DNA of 64,000 nucleotides from Caballeronia arationis (GCF_001544975.2 NZ_FCOG02000008.1:90275-154274), one strand, 5' to 3'. Shown: positions 45,807 through 55,959, numbered from the stretch's first letter. Made by a program: numbers and translations. Notes: generated by a model from the sequence alone, not told the origin.

Positions 45807-47195
45807 TCAACCGCGCGTCGCGTGTTCCGTGGGCGCGTCCACTTCGATGTGACGCATGCCGTGCGCACTCAGCAGACGATACAGCGTCACGCGCGAAATG
45901 CCGAGTTCGTGGGCCGCGTCGCCGAGGCGTCCACGATGACGCAAGAGCGCAAGTTCGATCGCCTGCCGTTCGGCCGCTTCGCGTGCCTGCGCAAGCGACA
46001 CGGGCGCCACTTCGACGTATTCGCCCAGTTCTAGATCGCGCGCGGTGATCTGCCGCCCTTCCGACATCACGATTGCGCGCCGCACCCGGTTGATCAATTC
46101 GCGTACGTTGCCCGGCCAGCCGTAGTTGTGGATTGCCGCGATCGCGCACGGCGAGAAGCCGCGCAGACGCCGGCTCGCGTCTTTCTTGAAGCGGTCGAGC
46201 ATGTGCTTCGCGAGCAACTCGATGTCCTTGCCGCGCGCGCGCAGCGGCGGCTCGTCGATCTGCAGCACGCAAAGGCGGTGATACAGGTCGGCACGGAAGC
46301 GGCCTTCGATCATCGCCGTCTGCATGTCGACGTGAGTCGCCGAGATGATGCGTACGTCGACGGGCGTCGAGCCGTGGCCGCCGAGGCGTTCGACCTTGCG
46401 TTCCTGCAGGAAGCGCAGCAGGCTCGCCTGGCTTTCGAGCGGCAGGTCGCCGATTTCGTCGAGGAAGAGCGTGCCGCCGTTGGCCGCTTCGACGCGGCCG
46501 ATCTTGCGCTGGTTCGCGCCGGTAAAGGCGCCGCGTTCGTAACCGAAGAGTTCGGATTGCAGCAGGTGCGCCGGAATCGCGCCGCAATTGATCGCGACGA
46601 ATGGCTCGCTGCGCCGCGCGGAGCGCTCGTGAATCGCGACGGCGGTGAGTTCCTTGCCCGTGCCCGATTCGCCGGAAATGAACACGGGCGCATCGGTCAT
46701 CGCGACCTTGCGGATCGAGCGGAAGAGCGCGAGCATCGCGTCGCAGGAGCCCACCATTTCGCCTTCGGCGCGGCCCTCGCCGCCCGCGGCGCGCGCGTCG
46801 TTCGACGCGGCATCGTGCAGCGACACCATGCCGTACGCGTGGCCGACGGCATCGACAATGCGGTCGTTCGACGTCGGCAACGTGACGTAATCGAAACAAT
46901 AATCGCGGATCAGGCGGCGCACGGCCGCGTCTTCGAGCTGGCCCGTGACGGTCGCCGCCACCCAGCCGACGTTCGTGAGCGTGAGCGACGCCTCGAACGC
47001 CGCCAGTTCGTGCGATTCAAACCGGCTCGACAAGTCGAGCAGGCCGCCCGTCGCGAGATCGGTGCGCAGCGACTTGCGCGCATCCCGCGCGCTCGCCACG
47101 ACTTCAATATGCCATCCGCGCTCCTCGAATCGCGCGCACAGCGCCTCGCTTGGATCGCGAGTGACATAGATGAGTTGCCGCCGAGCGACTTCCAT
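45807..47195 (-). CDS. Sigma-54 dependent Fis-family regulator with VpsR-like receiver domain
   Basis: The 462-residue enhancer-binding protein has three parts. The first (residues 1-130) is a degenerate receiver-like domain with Asp54 but without the usual conserved Lys (FDYVTLP). The second is the AAA+ domain with Walker A GESGTGKE (175-182), GAFTGA (222-227) that contacts sigma-54, and FRADLYHRL. The third is a C-terminal Fis helix-turn-helix ([18 protein letters not shown]). It resembles VpsR/BerB-type regulators, which bind c-di-GMP. The divergent gene at 47707 has a sigma-54 promoter and is its likely target. Confidence 0.93.
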   Translation of the reverse strand: MEVARRQLIYVTRDPSEALCARFEERGWHIEVVASARDARKSLRTDLATGGLLDLSSRFESHELAAFEASLTLTNVGWVAATVTGQLEDAAVRRLIRDYCFDYVTLPTSNDRIVDAVGHAYGMVSLHDAASNDARAAGGEGRAEGEMVGSCDAMLALFRSIRKVAMTDAPVFISGESGTGKELTAVAIHERSARRSEPFVAINCGAIPAHLLQSELFGYERGAFTGANQRKIGRVEAANGGTLFLDEIGDLPLESQASLLRFLQERKVERLGGHGSTPVDVRIISATHVDMQTAMIEGRFRADLYHRLCVLQIDEPPLRARGKDIELLAKHMLDRFKKDASRRLRGFSPCAIAAIHNYGWPGNVRELINRVRRAIVMSEGRQITARDLELGEYVEVAPVSLAQAREAAERQAIELALLRHRGRLGDAAHELGISRVTLYRLLSAHGMRHIEVDAPTEHATRG

Positions 47196-47571
47196 TATTC
47201 AGATCCTTTCTTCAACGGTAGCTGAAAAGGTCGCGTAGTTCAGGCCCTCGGTACATCCGATACACAGACGATTGCAGGGATACTCTCACTACCGTGCAAT
47301 TATTTCAAACACCGTGACCCCGAACTGCAGATATTACTGAGCGCGCTTTTCCTCCGTTACCTTTTGTCTGATTGTGTGCTTTTTGAGAGACTACTATAAC
47401 GCAGAAACTTCGAAAACAAATATCCATAAAAAGTCTTTGCACACTTCTCAAAAGCTTATTGGGCGGGCCTTCCGTCGATTTGTCACATATTTAATAAAAG
47501 TTGTTTCAGCTTGATTAATGAGAGAAAAGTTTGTACGTCCATTTACCTGATTCTCCGCTTTTTCGGCGTCG

Positions 47572-47589
47572 CGTTTCAGCCGTGAAACG
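47572..47589. promoter_or_regulatory. Candidate enhancer (upstream activator) site
   Basis: CGTTTCA-GCCG-TGAAACG is a perfect 7-bp inverted repeat with a 4-bp spacer, centred about 85 bp upstream of the sigma-54 -24 element. This is the normal distance for an enhancer-binding protein site, and the regulator gene is adjacent. Confidence 0.5.
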
Positions 47590-47663
47590 TTTTCGCCGGT
47601 TTTTTGTGCGGCTTTCTTCGCAAATATGAGCGCTCTCCATATCCGACAAGGAATTCGGGGCGA

Positions 47664-47680
47664 TGGCATAAATCTGGCTA
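47664..47680 (+). promoter_or_regulatory. Sigma-54 promoter of the 47707 gene
   Basis: TGGCATAAATCTGGCTA carries the essential -24 GG (47665-47666) and -12 GC (47677-47678) exactly 10 bp apart, close to TGGCAC-N5-TTGCT. Transcription would start near 47690, only about 17 nt before the ATG at 47707, which has AGGAG. Confidence 0.65.
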
Positions 47681-47706
47681 ATAGGAGAATGTGACAGGAG
47701 TAAGAG

Positions 47707-48120
47707 ATGCGCATTACCGCACGTACGTTCGCACACATCGCTTCGAATTCGACGCTCGTATTCGCCAATACCAGCGTCGCGCTTTCGGCCGCCTCACCTG
47801 GCGTCGACGCGCGAGAAAACGGATCGGCCAGCGTGTTTGCCGAAGCGTCGATGCCGGAAACGCAGGCTCCTGCGCCGATCGTCATCGCCGATACAGCGAG
47901 CCCGCGGGAGATACAGTGCGCCGCGCCGGACGCCCGGATGCGCACCGATGCTCCGGCGAGCGCGCTCGTCGCACAAAGCAGCACGTCCATCACGCTGTGG
48001 GACGAGATCACGTCACCCGCGCCCGCCCTTCCCGGCCAGGCTCCGCCGGCTGTGCCGCAGCCGGTTCCCGTCCCTGTTCCCGTCGACGCGGGCCGCGACG
48101 CGGGCACCGTCAGCGCCTGA
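47707..48120 (+). CDS. Small hypothetical protein under a sigma-54 promoter
   Basis: The 137-residue product has no domain that I recognise. It is rich in Ala, Ser, Thr and Pro, has one Cys, and ends in a Pro-Val repeat (PQPVPVPVPVD). The N-terminus is only weakly hydrophobic and is not a clear signal peptide. The ATG follows ACAGGAGTAAGAG. It is divergent from the enhancer-binding protein, whose target it probably is. Confidence 0.65.
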   Translation: MRITARTFAHIASNSTLVFANTSVALSAASPGVDARENGSASVFAEASMPETQAPAPIVIADTASPREIQCAAPDARMRTDAPASALVAQSSTSITLWDEITSPAPALPGQAPPAVPQPVPVPVPVDAGRDAGTVSA

Positions 48121-48260
48121 GCATTCTGCCCACGCTCCTCGCCACGCCACATCGGCCCTTTCGCGCCGTCGGTTAGAATTGGGGCCCCGCCGGGACCTGC
48201 CAACGTCGTCCCGGACGGCGAAATCCGGCGCAACCGCGCATCAACCCCAATTCCGCTTAC

Positions 48261-48758
48261 ATGACGACGCTGACCCTGATCGTCGCCCGCGCGCGCAATG
48301 GCGTGATCGGACGCGACAACGACCTGCCCTGGCGCCTGCCCGAAGACCTCGCGTTCTTCAAGCGCACGACGATGGGCTCGCCCATCATCATGGGCCGCAA
48401 GACGCACGAATCGATCGGCCGGCCGTTGCCGGGGCGGCGCAATATCGTCGTCTCGCGCGACGCGGCGCGCCGCTTCGAAGGCTGCAACACCGTCACGAGT
48501 CTCGACGACGCGCTCGCCCTCGCGGTCGCCGACGACGCGCGCGAGGCGTTCGTGATCGGCGGCGCGCAGCTGTATCGCGAGGCGATCCGCCACGCCGGCA
48601 AGCTGATCGTCACCGAAATCGACGCCGACTTCGAAGGCAACACGAAGCTCGACGCGTTCGATCCGGACGAATGGATCGAGGCATCGCGCGAGACGCATCG
48701 CGCCGCCGCGCCAAACGACTTCGAATACGCGTTCGTCGTGTATCGGCGCCGCGGCTGA
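48261..48758 (+). CDS. folA: FolA, dihydrofolate reductase
   Basis: FolA reduces dihydrofolate with NADPH and is the trimethoprim target. The 165-residue protein has [22 protein letters not shown] with the acidic substrate residue of the family, [18 protein letters not shown] and [13 protein letters not shown]. It supplies tetrahydrofolate for ThyA, encoded nearby. A TAGAAT at 48174-48179 is a possible -10 box. A terminator follows. Confidence 0.96.
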   Translation: MTTLTLIVARARNGVIGRDNDLPWRLPEDLAFFKRTTMGSPIIMGRKTHESIGRPLPGRRNIVVSRDAARRFEGCNTVTSLDDALALAVADDAREAFVIGGAQLYREAIRHAGKLIVTEIDADFEGNTKLDAFDPDEWIEASRETHRAAAPNDFEYAFVVYRRRG

Positions 48759-48777
48759 AACCGGCGCGCCAAAAATG

Positions 48778-48817
48778 AAAAGCCCCGGATGACGCGAAGT
48801 CATCCGGGGCTTTTTTT
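48778..48817. terminator. Bidirectional terminator between folA and pmbA
   Basis: AAAAGCCCCGGATGAC and its complement form a 16-bp perfect stem around GCGAA, followed by T residues on both sides. It ends both convergent genes. Confidence 0.92.
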
Positions 48818-48839
48818 GCCCGATGCGGCCAGTTGACGC

Positions 48840-50210
48840 TTACTGTCCCGCGATCGTCATCTTTTCGATCAACACGGAACCGATTTCCTTCGTTCCGCGC
48901 ACGACGGTATCCGCGCCGATTGCCTCGATATGGCGGAACATCTCCTGCAGCGTGCTCGCCACCGTGATTTCCTCAACCGGGTACTGAATCTTGCCGTTCT
49001 CGACCCAGAATCCCGACGCGCCGCGCGAATAATCGCCCGTCACGTAGTTGACGCCCTGCCCCATCAATTCGGTGAGCAAGAGGCCGGTGCCGAGCTTCTT
49101 CAGCATTGCCTCGAAATCGTCTTCCGGTTTCGTAAGCGAGCTGCGCAGGGAAAGATTGTGCGAGCCGCCCGCGTTGCCGGTAGTCTTCATGCCGAGCTTG
49201 CGCGCCGAATACGTCGACAGGAAATAGCCCTGCACGACACCATCCTCGACGACGCTGCGGCGCTGCGTGCGCACGCCTTCTTCGTCGAACGGCGCGCTGC
49301 CCATGCCGCCGCGCACGTGCGGGTCTTCGACGACCTGGACGTGCGGCGCGAACACCGGCTTGCCGAGGCTGTCGACGAGAAACGTGGTCTTGCGATACAG
49401 CGCGCCGCCGCTTACCGCCTGAACGAACGCGCCGAGAATGCCGGCCGCGAGCGGCGCTTCGAACAGCACGCGGCACTTGCGCGTATCGAGGCTGCGCGCG
49501 CCGATGCGCGACAACGCCCGCTCGGCCGCGTATCGTCCGACGGCTTCCGGGTCGGCGAGGTCGGCGGCGTTGCGCTTCGAGGTGTACCAGTCGTCGCGCT
49601 GCATGTCGCGGCCGCTGCCGGCAATCGGCGCGCACGAGATGTAATGGCGCGAATACGGGTAGCCGGCCAGAAAGCCGCGCGACGTCGCGAGCACGAACTG
49701 CGAATGCTGTGCCGAGATGCTCGCGCCTTCCGAGTTCTTGATCCGCGGATCGACGGCGAACGCAGCATCTTCCGCGCGACGGGCGATCTCGGCGGCTTCC
49801 TCTGCGTCGATGTGCCACGGGTGATAGAGATCGAGATCCTGCGGCGACTTTTCGAGCAGTTCCTCTTCCGCGAGGCCGGCGGCGCTGTCTTCGGCCGTGA
49901 AGCGCGCGATGTTGTAGGCGGCTGCCACGGTGTCCTTCAGCGCCTGGCGCGTGAAGTCGGCGGTACTGGCATTGCCGCGCTTCTTGCCAATGAATACCGT
50001 CACGCCGACCATCTTGTCGCGGTTGTGCTCGATCGTCTCGACTTCGCCGCGCCGCACGCTGACGGATAGCCCGTCTCCCTCGGAGATTTCGGTGGCCGCG
50101 TCGGTGGCACCGAGTTCCTTCGCGTGACGCAGGATGTCGGACGCGATTTCCTTCAGCTCGTCCTGGGTATGCGGGAAAAAGCGTTGCTTGACGTCCATGT
50201 CTGCTGCCAT
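48840..50210 (-). CDS. pmbA: PmbA/TldE, metalloprotease subunit
   Basis: PmbA (TldE) pairs with TldD to form a protease that processes microcin and acts on CcdA; TldD is not in this window. The 456-residue product has VSVRRGEVETIEHNRDK near the N-terminus, SSLTKPEDDFEAMLKK, and TELMGQGVNYVTGDYSRGASGFWVENG near the C-terminus. I placed the start at the ATG 50210, although no strong ribosome binding site is visible. It is divergent from darP, as in E. coli. Confidence 0.94.
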   Translation of the reverse strand: MAADMDVKQRFFPHTQDELKEIASDILRHAKELGATDAATEISEGDGLSVSVRRGEVETIEHNRDKMVGVTVFIGKKRGNASTADFTRQALKDTVAAAYNIARFTAEDSAAGLAEEELLEKSPQDLDLYHPWHIDAEEAAEIARRAEDAAFAVDPRIKNSEGASISAQHSQFVLATSRGFLAGYPYSRHYISCAPIAGSGRDMQRDDWYTSKRNAADLADPEAVGRYAAERALSRIGARSLDTRKCRVLFEAPLAAGILGAFVQAVSGGALYRKTTFLVDSLGKPVFAPHVQVVEDPHVRGGMGSAPFDEEGVRTQRRSVVEDGVVQGYFLSTYSARKLGMKTTGNAGGSHNLSLRSSLTKPEDDFEAMLKKLGTGLLLTELMGQGVNYVTGDYSRGASGFWVENGKIQYPVEEITVASTLQEMFRHIEAIGADTVVRGTKEIGSVLIEKMTIAGQ

Positions 50211-50469
50211 TTTTCGTTGCCTTAGGGAGTCGGGCCGCACTGATGGCCCGCGTGTTCGTTGCGTGGGTCGGCTGCGTAATCTTGCCAAAGCGCTTGCTGC
50301 TGTAGCGCGATGGTCGTTCGCTACTGCGCTGCCGACGCACGGCGTGCTTCGAGCGCATCACGCGATCATAGCAAGGTCGGCGCGCATTCACTCGCCAACG
50401 TAAGGACTTGAACGCACACTCGCGCGTGCCCGGGAATTCACCGGGAGGCCGGCAAGCTACAATATCGCG

Positions 50470-51081
50470 ATGAACCGAAAAACCCGCATTCAGCCGATCG
50501 AAAACGCGTCCGCCGACGAGCAGGACGCGAACGACAACGGCTACGACCGTCCCAGCAAATCCCAGTTGAAGCGCGACATGCACGCGCTGCAGGAACTGGG
50601 CGAGGCGCTCATCGCGCTGCCGAAAGACGCGCTCAAGCGCATGCCGATGCCCGAAAGCCTCGACGACGCCGTGCGCGAAGCCCGCCGCATCACCGATCAC
50701 GAAGGCAAGCGCCGTCAGGTACAGTACGTCGGCCGCGTGATGCGCTCGCTGACCGACGAGGAAACCGCGGCGCTGCGCACCGCGCTCGACAGCTATCGGG
50801 GCGTGAACCGCGCCGAAACGGCGAAGCTGCACTGGATTGAACGCACCCGCGAAAAACTGCTCGCCGACGACGCCGCGCTGACCGAATTCATCCGTGAACA
50901 TCCGGGCGTCGATGCGCAGGAAGGCCGCACGCTGATCCGCAACGCGCGCAAGGAACGCGAGCAGCAGAAGCCGCCGCGCTATTTCCGCGAGCTGTTCCAG
51001 TGGATCAAGAATGCGTCGGGTGTGGAAGAAGACGAAGAGGACGAATCGGCTGACAACGACGATGACGAAACCAACGCGTAA
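50470..51081 (+). CDS. darP: DarP (YjgA), dual-action ribosomal maturation protein
   Basis: DarP/YjgA acts in late assembly of the 50S subunit. The 203-residue charged helical protein has [53 protein letters not shown] and the acidic C-terminus [15 protein letters not shown]. No Shine-Dalgarno sequence precedes the ATG; instead a TACAAT -10 box (50458-50463) ends 7 bp before it. The 3' end overlaps the mog start by 20 bp. Confidence 0.94.
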   Translation: MNRKTRIQPIENASADEQDANDNGYDRPSKSQLKRDMHALQELGEALIALPKDALKRMPMPESLDDAVREARRITDHEGKRRQVQYVGRVMRSLTDEETAALRTALDSYRGVNRAETAKLHWIERTREKLLADDAALTEFIREHPGVDAQEGRTLIRNARKEREQQKPPRYFRELFQWIKNASGVEEDEEDESADNDDDETNA

Positions 51082-51682
51082 TCATCCGGATGAAGTGCTG
51101 ATCGGCCTCGTGTCGATCAGCGACCGTGCATCGCAGGGCGTCTACGAGGACAAGGGCATCCCGTCGCTCGAAACATGGCTCGGGGAAGCGCTCGCGACGC
51201 CGTGGCGCACCGAAACGCGCCTGATCCAGGACGACGCCGCGACCATTTCCGCGACGCTCGTCGAACTGGTGGACGTGATCGGCTGCGATCTCGTGCTGAC
51301 GACGGGCGGCACCGGCCCCGCGCGGCGCGACGTGACACCCGAGGCGACGCTCGCCGTCGCAACCAGGCCGATGCCGGGCTTCGGCGAACAGATGCGCCAG
51401 ATCAGCCTGAATTTCGTGCCGACGGCCATTCTGTCGCGGCAGGTCGCGGTGATCCGCGAAACCGACGATCACGCCGCGCTGATCATCAACCTGCCCGGAC
51501 AGCCGAAGTCGATTCGCGAAACGCTCGAAGGCCTGAAAGATGCGGACGGCAAGACCGAAGTGCCCGGCATCTTCGCCGCGGTGCCCTACTGCATCGACCT
51601 GATCGGCGGGCCGTATATCGAAACGCGTCCGGAAGCGGTCGCCGCGTTCCGGCCGAAAAGCGCGATCCGCCCGAAGGCCTGA
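51062..51682 (+). CDS. mog: MogA/MoaB-type molybdopterin adenylyltransferase
   Basis: The 206-residue enzyme adenylates molybdopterin before MoeA inserts Mo. Motifs are [42 protein letters not shown] and [12 protein letters not shown]. The ATG lies within the darP coding region (20-bp overlap), and it starts [20 protein letters not shown], which fits the family start. It complements moaA, mobA and moeA elsewhere in the window. Confidence 0.93.
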   Translation: MTKPTRNHPDEVLIGLVSISDRASQGVYEDKGIPSLETWLGEALATPWRTETRLIQDDAATISATLVELVDVIGCDLVLTTGGTGPARRDVTPEATLAVATRPMPGFGEQMRQISLNFVPTAILSRQVAVIRETDDHAALIINLPGQPKSIRETLEGLKDADGKTEVPGIFAAVPYCIDLIGGPYIETRPEAVAAFRPKSAIRPKA

Positions 51683-51691
51683 ACGAAGGAC

Positions 51692-52315
51692 TTAAGTCGC
51701 GTCGCTCACCGGAGCGGCAGGCGCGGCCGGAATCAGGAAGTGCTCGCGGTAATACTTCAGTTCGTCGATGGACTCGTGGATGTCGGCGAGCGCGGTGTGC
51801 ATCGCGCGCTTCTGGAAACCCTTGTAGATCGCGGGCTGCCAGCGGCGGCACAGCTCCTTCAGGGTGCTGACATCGAGATTGCGGTAGTGGAAGAACGCTT
51901 CCAGCTCGGGCATCCAGCGCGCCATGAAACGGCGGTCCTGACAGATCGAATTGCCGCACATCGGCGACTTGCCCGGCGGCACGTACTGGCCGAGAAACTC
52001 GCGAATCTGGCGCGTGGCTTCGGCCTCGTCCACCGTCGACGCCCGCACGCGCTCGGTCAGCCCGGATCGGCCGTGCGTGTTGCGGTTCCATTCGTCCATT
52101 TTGCCGAGCGCTTCCTCGTCCTGATGAATCGCGAGCACCGGCCCTTCCACCAGCTTGTCGAGCGTCGAATTCGTCACGACGACCGCGATTTCGATGATGC
52201 GGTCGTTGTCGGGTTCGAGACCCGTCATCTCCATGTCGAGCCACACGAGGTTCATGTCGCTGCGCACGAGGACGGCGGAATTCGCTTCTTCGGAAGGATC
52301 GAGTATGTCGGTCAT
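51692..52315 (-). CDS. orn: Oligoribonuclease
   Basis: Orn degrades 2-5 nt RNA fragments, including pGpG from c-di-GMP. The 207-residue DEDDh exonuclease has the acidic motifs [29 protein letters not shown] and [14 protein letters not shown] with the final His/Asp. An N-terminal extension of about 20 residues precedes the usual start. It is convergent with mog and divergent from the M48 protease. Confidence 0.96.
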   Translation of the reverse strand: MTDILDPSEEANSAVLVRSDMNLVWLDMEMTGLEPDNDRIIEIAVVVTNSTLDKLVEGPVLAIHQDEEALGKMDEWNRNTHGRSGLTERVRASTVDEAEATRQIREFLGQYVPPGKSPMCGNSICQDRRFMARWMPELEAFFHYRNLDVSTLKELCRRWQPAIYKGFQKRAMHTALADIHESIDELKYYREHFLIPAAPAAPVSDAT

Positions 52316-52458
52316 GGAGAACGCCTGGAATGGGAGACGGGCCGCGTCGCGTGTATGCTGGCGCCGAGGCGAAAAGCGACGGTCGCGCGTGCGCTCATTA
52401 CCGGCGCCGGCGCGGCCAAGAACCTATAATTCTCGCATAGTTCAATCGGAATCCCCGG

Positions 52459-53727
52459 ATGTCCAATCTCAATCTCATGGTCTCGGTGGTGTTCGTCGTC
52501 GCGCTCGTCGCGATGGTCGGAACCAAGCTCTGGCTGGCCTCGCGCCAGATCCGGCATGTCGCGGCGAACCGCAACCAGGTGCCACAGCAGTTCACCGGCA
52601 CGATCGCGCTCGCCGCGCACCAGCGCGCCGCCGACTACACCGTCGAGCGCACCCGCCTCACGATGATCGAAGTCGTCGTGAGCGCGGCCGTGCTCGTCGC
52701 GCTGACGCTGCTTGGCGGCGTGCAGCAGCTCGATCTCGCGATCAGCGGCTGGATCGGCCGCGGCTACCTGGGGCAGATCGCGCTCGTGGCGTCGGTGATC
52801 GCGATCACGAGCCTCGTCGACCTGCCGTTCGACTACATCCGTCATTTCGTCGTCGAAGAGAAGTTCGGCTTCAACCGGATGTCGAAGAAACTCTTTTTCG
52901 TCGATCTCGTGAAGGGCGTGCTGCTCGGCATCGCGATCGGCCTGCCGCTGCTTTTCGTCACGTTGTGGCTCATGAATCGCGCGGGCCCGCTTTGGTGGCT
53001 CTGGACGTGGATCGTGTGGGTCGCGTTCCAGCTGCTCGCGATGATCATTTATCCGACCTTCATCGCACCGCTGTTCAACAAGTTCGAGCCGCTGAAGGAC
53101 GAAGCGCTGCGCGCGCGCATCGAAAACCTGATGTCGCGCACCGGCTTCGCGGCGAAGGGCCTCTTCGTGATGGACGGCAGCCGCCGCTCCGCGCACGGCA
53201 ACGCCTATTTCACGGGCTTCGGCGCGGCGAAGCGCATCGTCTTCTTCGACACCCTGCTCGCGCGCCTCAACGGTAGCGAAATCGAGGCAGTGCTCGCGCA
53301 TGAACTCGGGCACTTCAAGCGGCGCCACGTGCTGAAACTGCTGGTCGTCATGTTCGCGATCAGCCTCGCGATGCTCGCGCTGCTCGGCTGGCTCGCGCAG
53401 ACCGTGTGGTTCTACGAGGGCCTGGGCGTGCGGCCGTCGCTCGTCGGCAGCAATGACGGGCTCGCACTCGTGCTCTTCATGCTCGCGCTGCCGGTGTTCA
53501 TGTTCTTCGTGACGCCGCTCGGCAGCCTCAGCTCGCGCAAGCACGAATTCGAAGCCGACGCGTTCGCGGCCAGCCAGACCGATCCCAAGGATCTCGTCAA
53601 CGCCCTCGTGAAGCTGTACGAAGACAACGCGTCGACGCTCACGCCCGACCCGCTTTACACCGCGTTTTATTACTCGCATCCGCCGGCCTCTCAGCGGATC
53701 GACCGCCTGATGCAGCACGCCGCATGA
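52459..53727 (+). CDS. M48 family membrane zinc metalloprotease (Ste24/CAAX-like)
   Basis: The 422-residue membrane protein has about seven hydrophobic segments and the zinc-binding [10 protein letters not shown] motif with EFEADAFA as the third-ligand site, typical of Ste24/HtpX-type M48 peptidases. The bacterial role is unknown; membrane-protein quality control is inferred. A perfect TATAAT at 52425-52430 lies 28 bp upstream, without a clear -35 box. The gene overlaps rsgA by 4 bp. Confidence 0.92.
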   Translation: MSNLNLMVSVVFVVALVAMVGTKLWLASRQIRHVAANRNQVPQQFTGTIALAAHQRAADYTVERTRLTMIEVVVSAAVLVALTLLGGVQQLDLAISGWIGRGYLGQIALVASVIAITSLVDLPFDYIRHFVVEEKFGFNRMSKKLFFVDLVKGVLLGIAIGLPLLFVTLWLMNRAGPLWWLWTWIVWVAFQLLAMIIYPTFIAPLFNKFEPLKDEALRARIENLMSRTGFAAKGLFVMDGSRRSAHGNAYFTGFGAAKRIVFFDTLLARLNGSEIEAVLAHELGHFKRRHVLKLLVVMFAISLAMLALLGWLAQTVWFYEGLGVRPSLVGSNDGLALVLFMLALPVFMFFVTPLGSLSSRKHEFEADAFAASQTDPKDLVNALVKLYEDNASTLTPDPLYTAFYYSHPPASQRIDRLMQHAA

Positions 53728-54656
53728 CGGCGCGCGCCGGCAAAACGACGCGCACGTCCGGTGCGCGCATCGAAGGAACAGTGATCGCGGCACACGGGCG
53801 GCATTATCTCGTCGCGCCCGCCGAAGGCGGCGCGATGCTCCAGTGCTTCCCGCGCGGCAAGAAAAGCGAAGTCGCAGTCGGCGACCGGGTTATCTACGAG
53901 CAGTCGTCCGCGGATCAGGGCGTGATCGTCGAGATCGGCGAGCGGCGCAACCTCCTCTATCGATCCGATCAGTTCAAGTCGAAGCTCTTCGCGGCGAATC
54001 TCGACCAGTTGCTGATCGTGCTCGCGACCGAACCGCATTTCAGCGAGGACCTGCTCGGGCGCGCGCTGATCTCCGCCGAGGCGCACGGACTCGAGCCGCT
54101 GATCGTGCTGAACAAGATCGACGTCGAAGCGGCGTTGCCGCTCGCGCGCGAGCGGCTCGCGCCATATCGGGACCTTGGCTATACGGTGGTCGAGCTTTCG
54201 GCGAAAGTCGCGCCCGGCGCCGTGCATCCGCAACTCGATGCGCGCCTGAAAGAACGCGCGACGATCCTGCTCGGCCAGTCGGGCATGGGCAAATCGACGC
54301 TCGTGAACATTCTCGTGCCGGAAGCCGAAGCCGCGACGCGCGAAATCTCGACGGCGCTCAACAGCGGCCGCCACACGACCACGTTCACGCGCCTCTATCC
54401 GCTGCCGGGCGGCGGCTCGCTGATCGATTCGCCGGGGTTCCAGGAGTTCGGGCTGCATCACCTGTCGGAAGGACAGCTGGAGCGCGCCTTCGCCGATTTC
54501 CGGCCATTTCTCGGCAAATGCCGCTTCTACAACTGCCATCATCTGCACGAGCCGGGCTGCGCGATTCTGGAAGCCGTCGATGACGGCAAGATCAGGCCGG
54601 AGCGACACGCGCTCTATGCGCAACTCGTGCACGAAGCCAGCCAGATCGTGCGATGA
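53724..54656 (+). CDS. rsgA: RsgA, small ribosomal subunit biogenesis GTPase
   Basis: RsgA is a late 30S assembly GTPase. The 310-residue protein has an N-terminal OB domain, circularly permuted GTPase motifs in the order LNKID (G4), [12 protein letters not shown] (G1) and [10 protein letters not shown] (G3), and a C-terminal zinc site in [18 protein letters not shown]. Its ATG lies inside the M48 protease stop (ATGA). Confidence 0.96.
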   Translation: MTARAGKTTRTSGARIEGTVIAAHGRHYLVAPAEGGAMLQCFPRGKKSEVAVGDRVIYEQSSADQGVIVEIGERRNLLYRSDQFKSKLFAANLDQLLIVLATEPHFSEDLLGRALISAEAHGLEPLIVLNKIDVEAALPLARERLAPYRDLGYTVVELSAKVAPGAVHPQLDARLKERATILLGQSGMGKSTLVNILVPEAEAATREISTALNSGRHTTTFTRLYPLPGGGSLIDSPGFQEFGLHHLSEGQLERAFADFRPFLGKCRFYNCHHLHEPGCAILEAVDDGKIRPERHALYAQLVHEASQIVR

Positions 54657-54684
54657 CGGCGTGCTTTTGTGACGGCGCCTCGGC

Positions 54685-55008
54685 ATGAAACGGCTCACGC
54701 GCGCGCCGAACCTGATTACGGCCCAGCATTGGGTGAACGTGCTTGCGACCGCGGGCGTGCCGTGCGAATTGCACAACCGCTATCTGAATGGCGCGTTGGG
54801 GGAAATTCCAGCGGACCAGTGCGCGCCGGAGATCTGGATCGTCGACGATCGCGATGAAACGCTCGCGCTGCGGATTCTGGAGCGCGCGAAAAACGGGCCG
54901 GCGTCGGACGCGCGGCCGTGGCGTTGCGCGAATTGCGGGGAAACGCTGGAAGCTCAGTTCACCGTGTGCTGGCAGTGCGGCACGGCGCGCAATCCGCTCG
55001 ACGATTGA
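54685..55008 (+). CDS. DUF2007 protein with zinc-ribbon tail
   Basis: The 107-residue protein has an N-terminal DUF2007/GlnB-like fold (LITAQHWVNVLATAGVPCELHNRYLNG, then CAPEIWIVDD) and a C-terminal zinc ribbon (WRCANCGETLEAQFTVCWQCG) with four Cys. The DUF2007 family is described as a putative signal-transducing family. It follows rsgA by 28 bp and may be coregulated. Confidence 0.85.
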   Translation: MKRLTRAPNLITAQHWVNVLATAGVPCELHNRYLNGALGEIPADQCAPEIWIVDDRDETLALRILERAKNGPASDARPWRCANCGETLEAQFTVCWQCGTARNPLDD

Positions 55009-55020
55009 TTGCCAGAAGCC

Positions 55021-55959
55021 TCAGGCGAGCCACACCGCGATGGTAAGCATGAGCAAGAGCAGCATCCACAGGATCACGGCGCGCCACACGAGCCCGACAG
55101 CCGATTGCAGCGTGCGCGGCGTGCAGTCGTCGCCGACGGGCAACGGGCTTGCATCCCCGACCGCCAGCGCCTCGACGCTCAAAGGCTCGGCCAGCGGCCC
55201 GGCCAGTCGCGCACCGAGCGCCCCGCTTCCGGCAGCGAGCAGCACGCCTTCGTTCGCATCGGGCCACTGCTTCGCGTGATTGCGCCACGCGTAGATCGCA
55301 TCCTCAAAATTGCCGACGATTGCGAACCCAAGCGCGGTCAACCGCGCCGGCACCCAGTCGATGACAAAAAACGCCTGCTTCGCAAACGTCGTGAACGCGA
55401 CCGAGCGCTCTTCGCTCGGCGTCGCCCACGAGCGGGCCAGATATTCGGTGATGCGGTAGAACACCGCGCCGGCCGGACCGATCGGAATCAGGAACCAGAA
55501 AAACACGCCGAACACATGCCGGTGCGACGCCACGACCGCATAGACCAGCGTATGCCGCACGATTTCGCTCACCGGCATGTCGACGGTGTCGAGGCCGGTC
55601 CACTCCGCGAGCACTTCGCGGGCGCGCGGCACGTCGTCGTTATTGAGCGCGAGATGGATATCGGTGAAGTAGTGGCTGAACTGCCGGAAACCGAGCGTGA
55701 AGTACACGATCACCACGTTCCACAGGAACGCGAGCGCGAAGTTGATCCGGTACAGCACGTAATAGATGAGCCCGACGGCCAGCGTCCACGGCAGCACGAC
55801 CACCAGCCACGCGAGGATGCCGTGTTTGGGCTTGCCGGCATCGAACCCGTGCGCCGTGGATTCCGCATGATATTTGAGCAGCGCCGATACGGGATTGTGC
55901 GGCGAAAGCGCGCGCACCTGCTCGATGATGAGGGCCAGCAATACGGAGAAAAAAGTCAT
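55021..55959 (-). CDS. CobD/CbiB family integral membrane protein
   Basis: The 312-residue protein has about four to five membrane segments and resembles the CobD/CbiB family (FSVLLALIIEQVRALSPHNPV, then RALEVLA-type motifs and FVIDWVPARLTALGFAIVGN). CbiB forms adenosylcobinamide-phosphate, but no cobalamin genes are nearby and the protein is a distant relative. It should be treated as a related membrane protein (AmpE-like), not a cobalamin enzyme. Confidence 0.78.
   Translation of the reverse strand: MTFFSVLLALIIEQVRALSPHNPVSALLKYHAESTAHGFDAGKPKHGILAWLVVVLPWTLAVGLIYYVLYRINFALAFLWNVVIVYFTLGFRQFSHYFTDIHLALNNDDVPRAREVLAEWTGLDTVDMPVSEIVRHTLVYAVVASHRHVFGVFFWFLIPIGPAGAVFYRITEYLARSWATPSEERSVAFTTFAKQAFFVIDWVPARLTALGFAIVGNFEDAIYAWRNHAKQWPDANEGVLLAAGSGALGARLAGPLAEPLSVEALAVGDASPLPVGDDCTPRTLQSAVGLVWRAVILWMLLLLMLTIAVWLA

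Larger units (their letters stand above)
47196..47706. other. 511-bp AT-richer divergent spacer (sigma-54 control region)
   Basis: This spacer is much richer in A/T than its surroundings and has no gene. It holds a sigma-54 promoter (47664-47680), a palindromic candidate activator site (47572-47589), and a distant inverted repeat TTTTGAGA/TCTCAAAA (47381-47388 and 47446-47453). Its composition fits a bent regulatory region. Confidence 0.6.

Noticed and set aside
55021..55959. Cobalamin synthesis by the CobD/CbiB-like gene
   Set aside because: No cobalamin genes are nearby and similarity is only general, so I did not infer the pathway.
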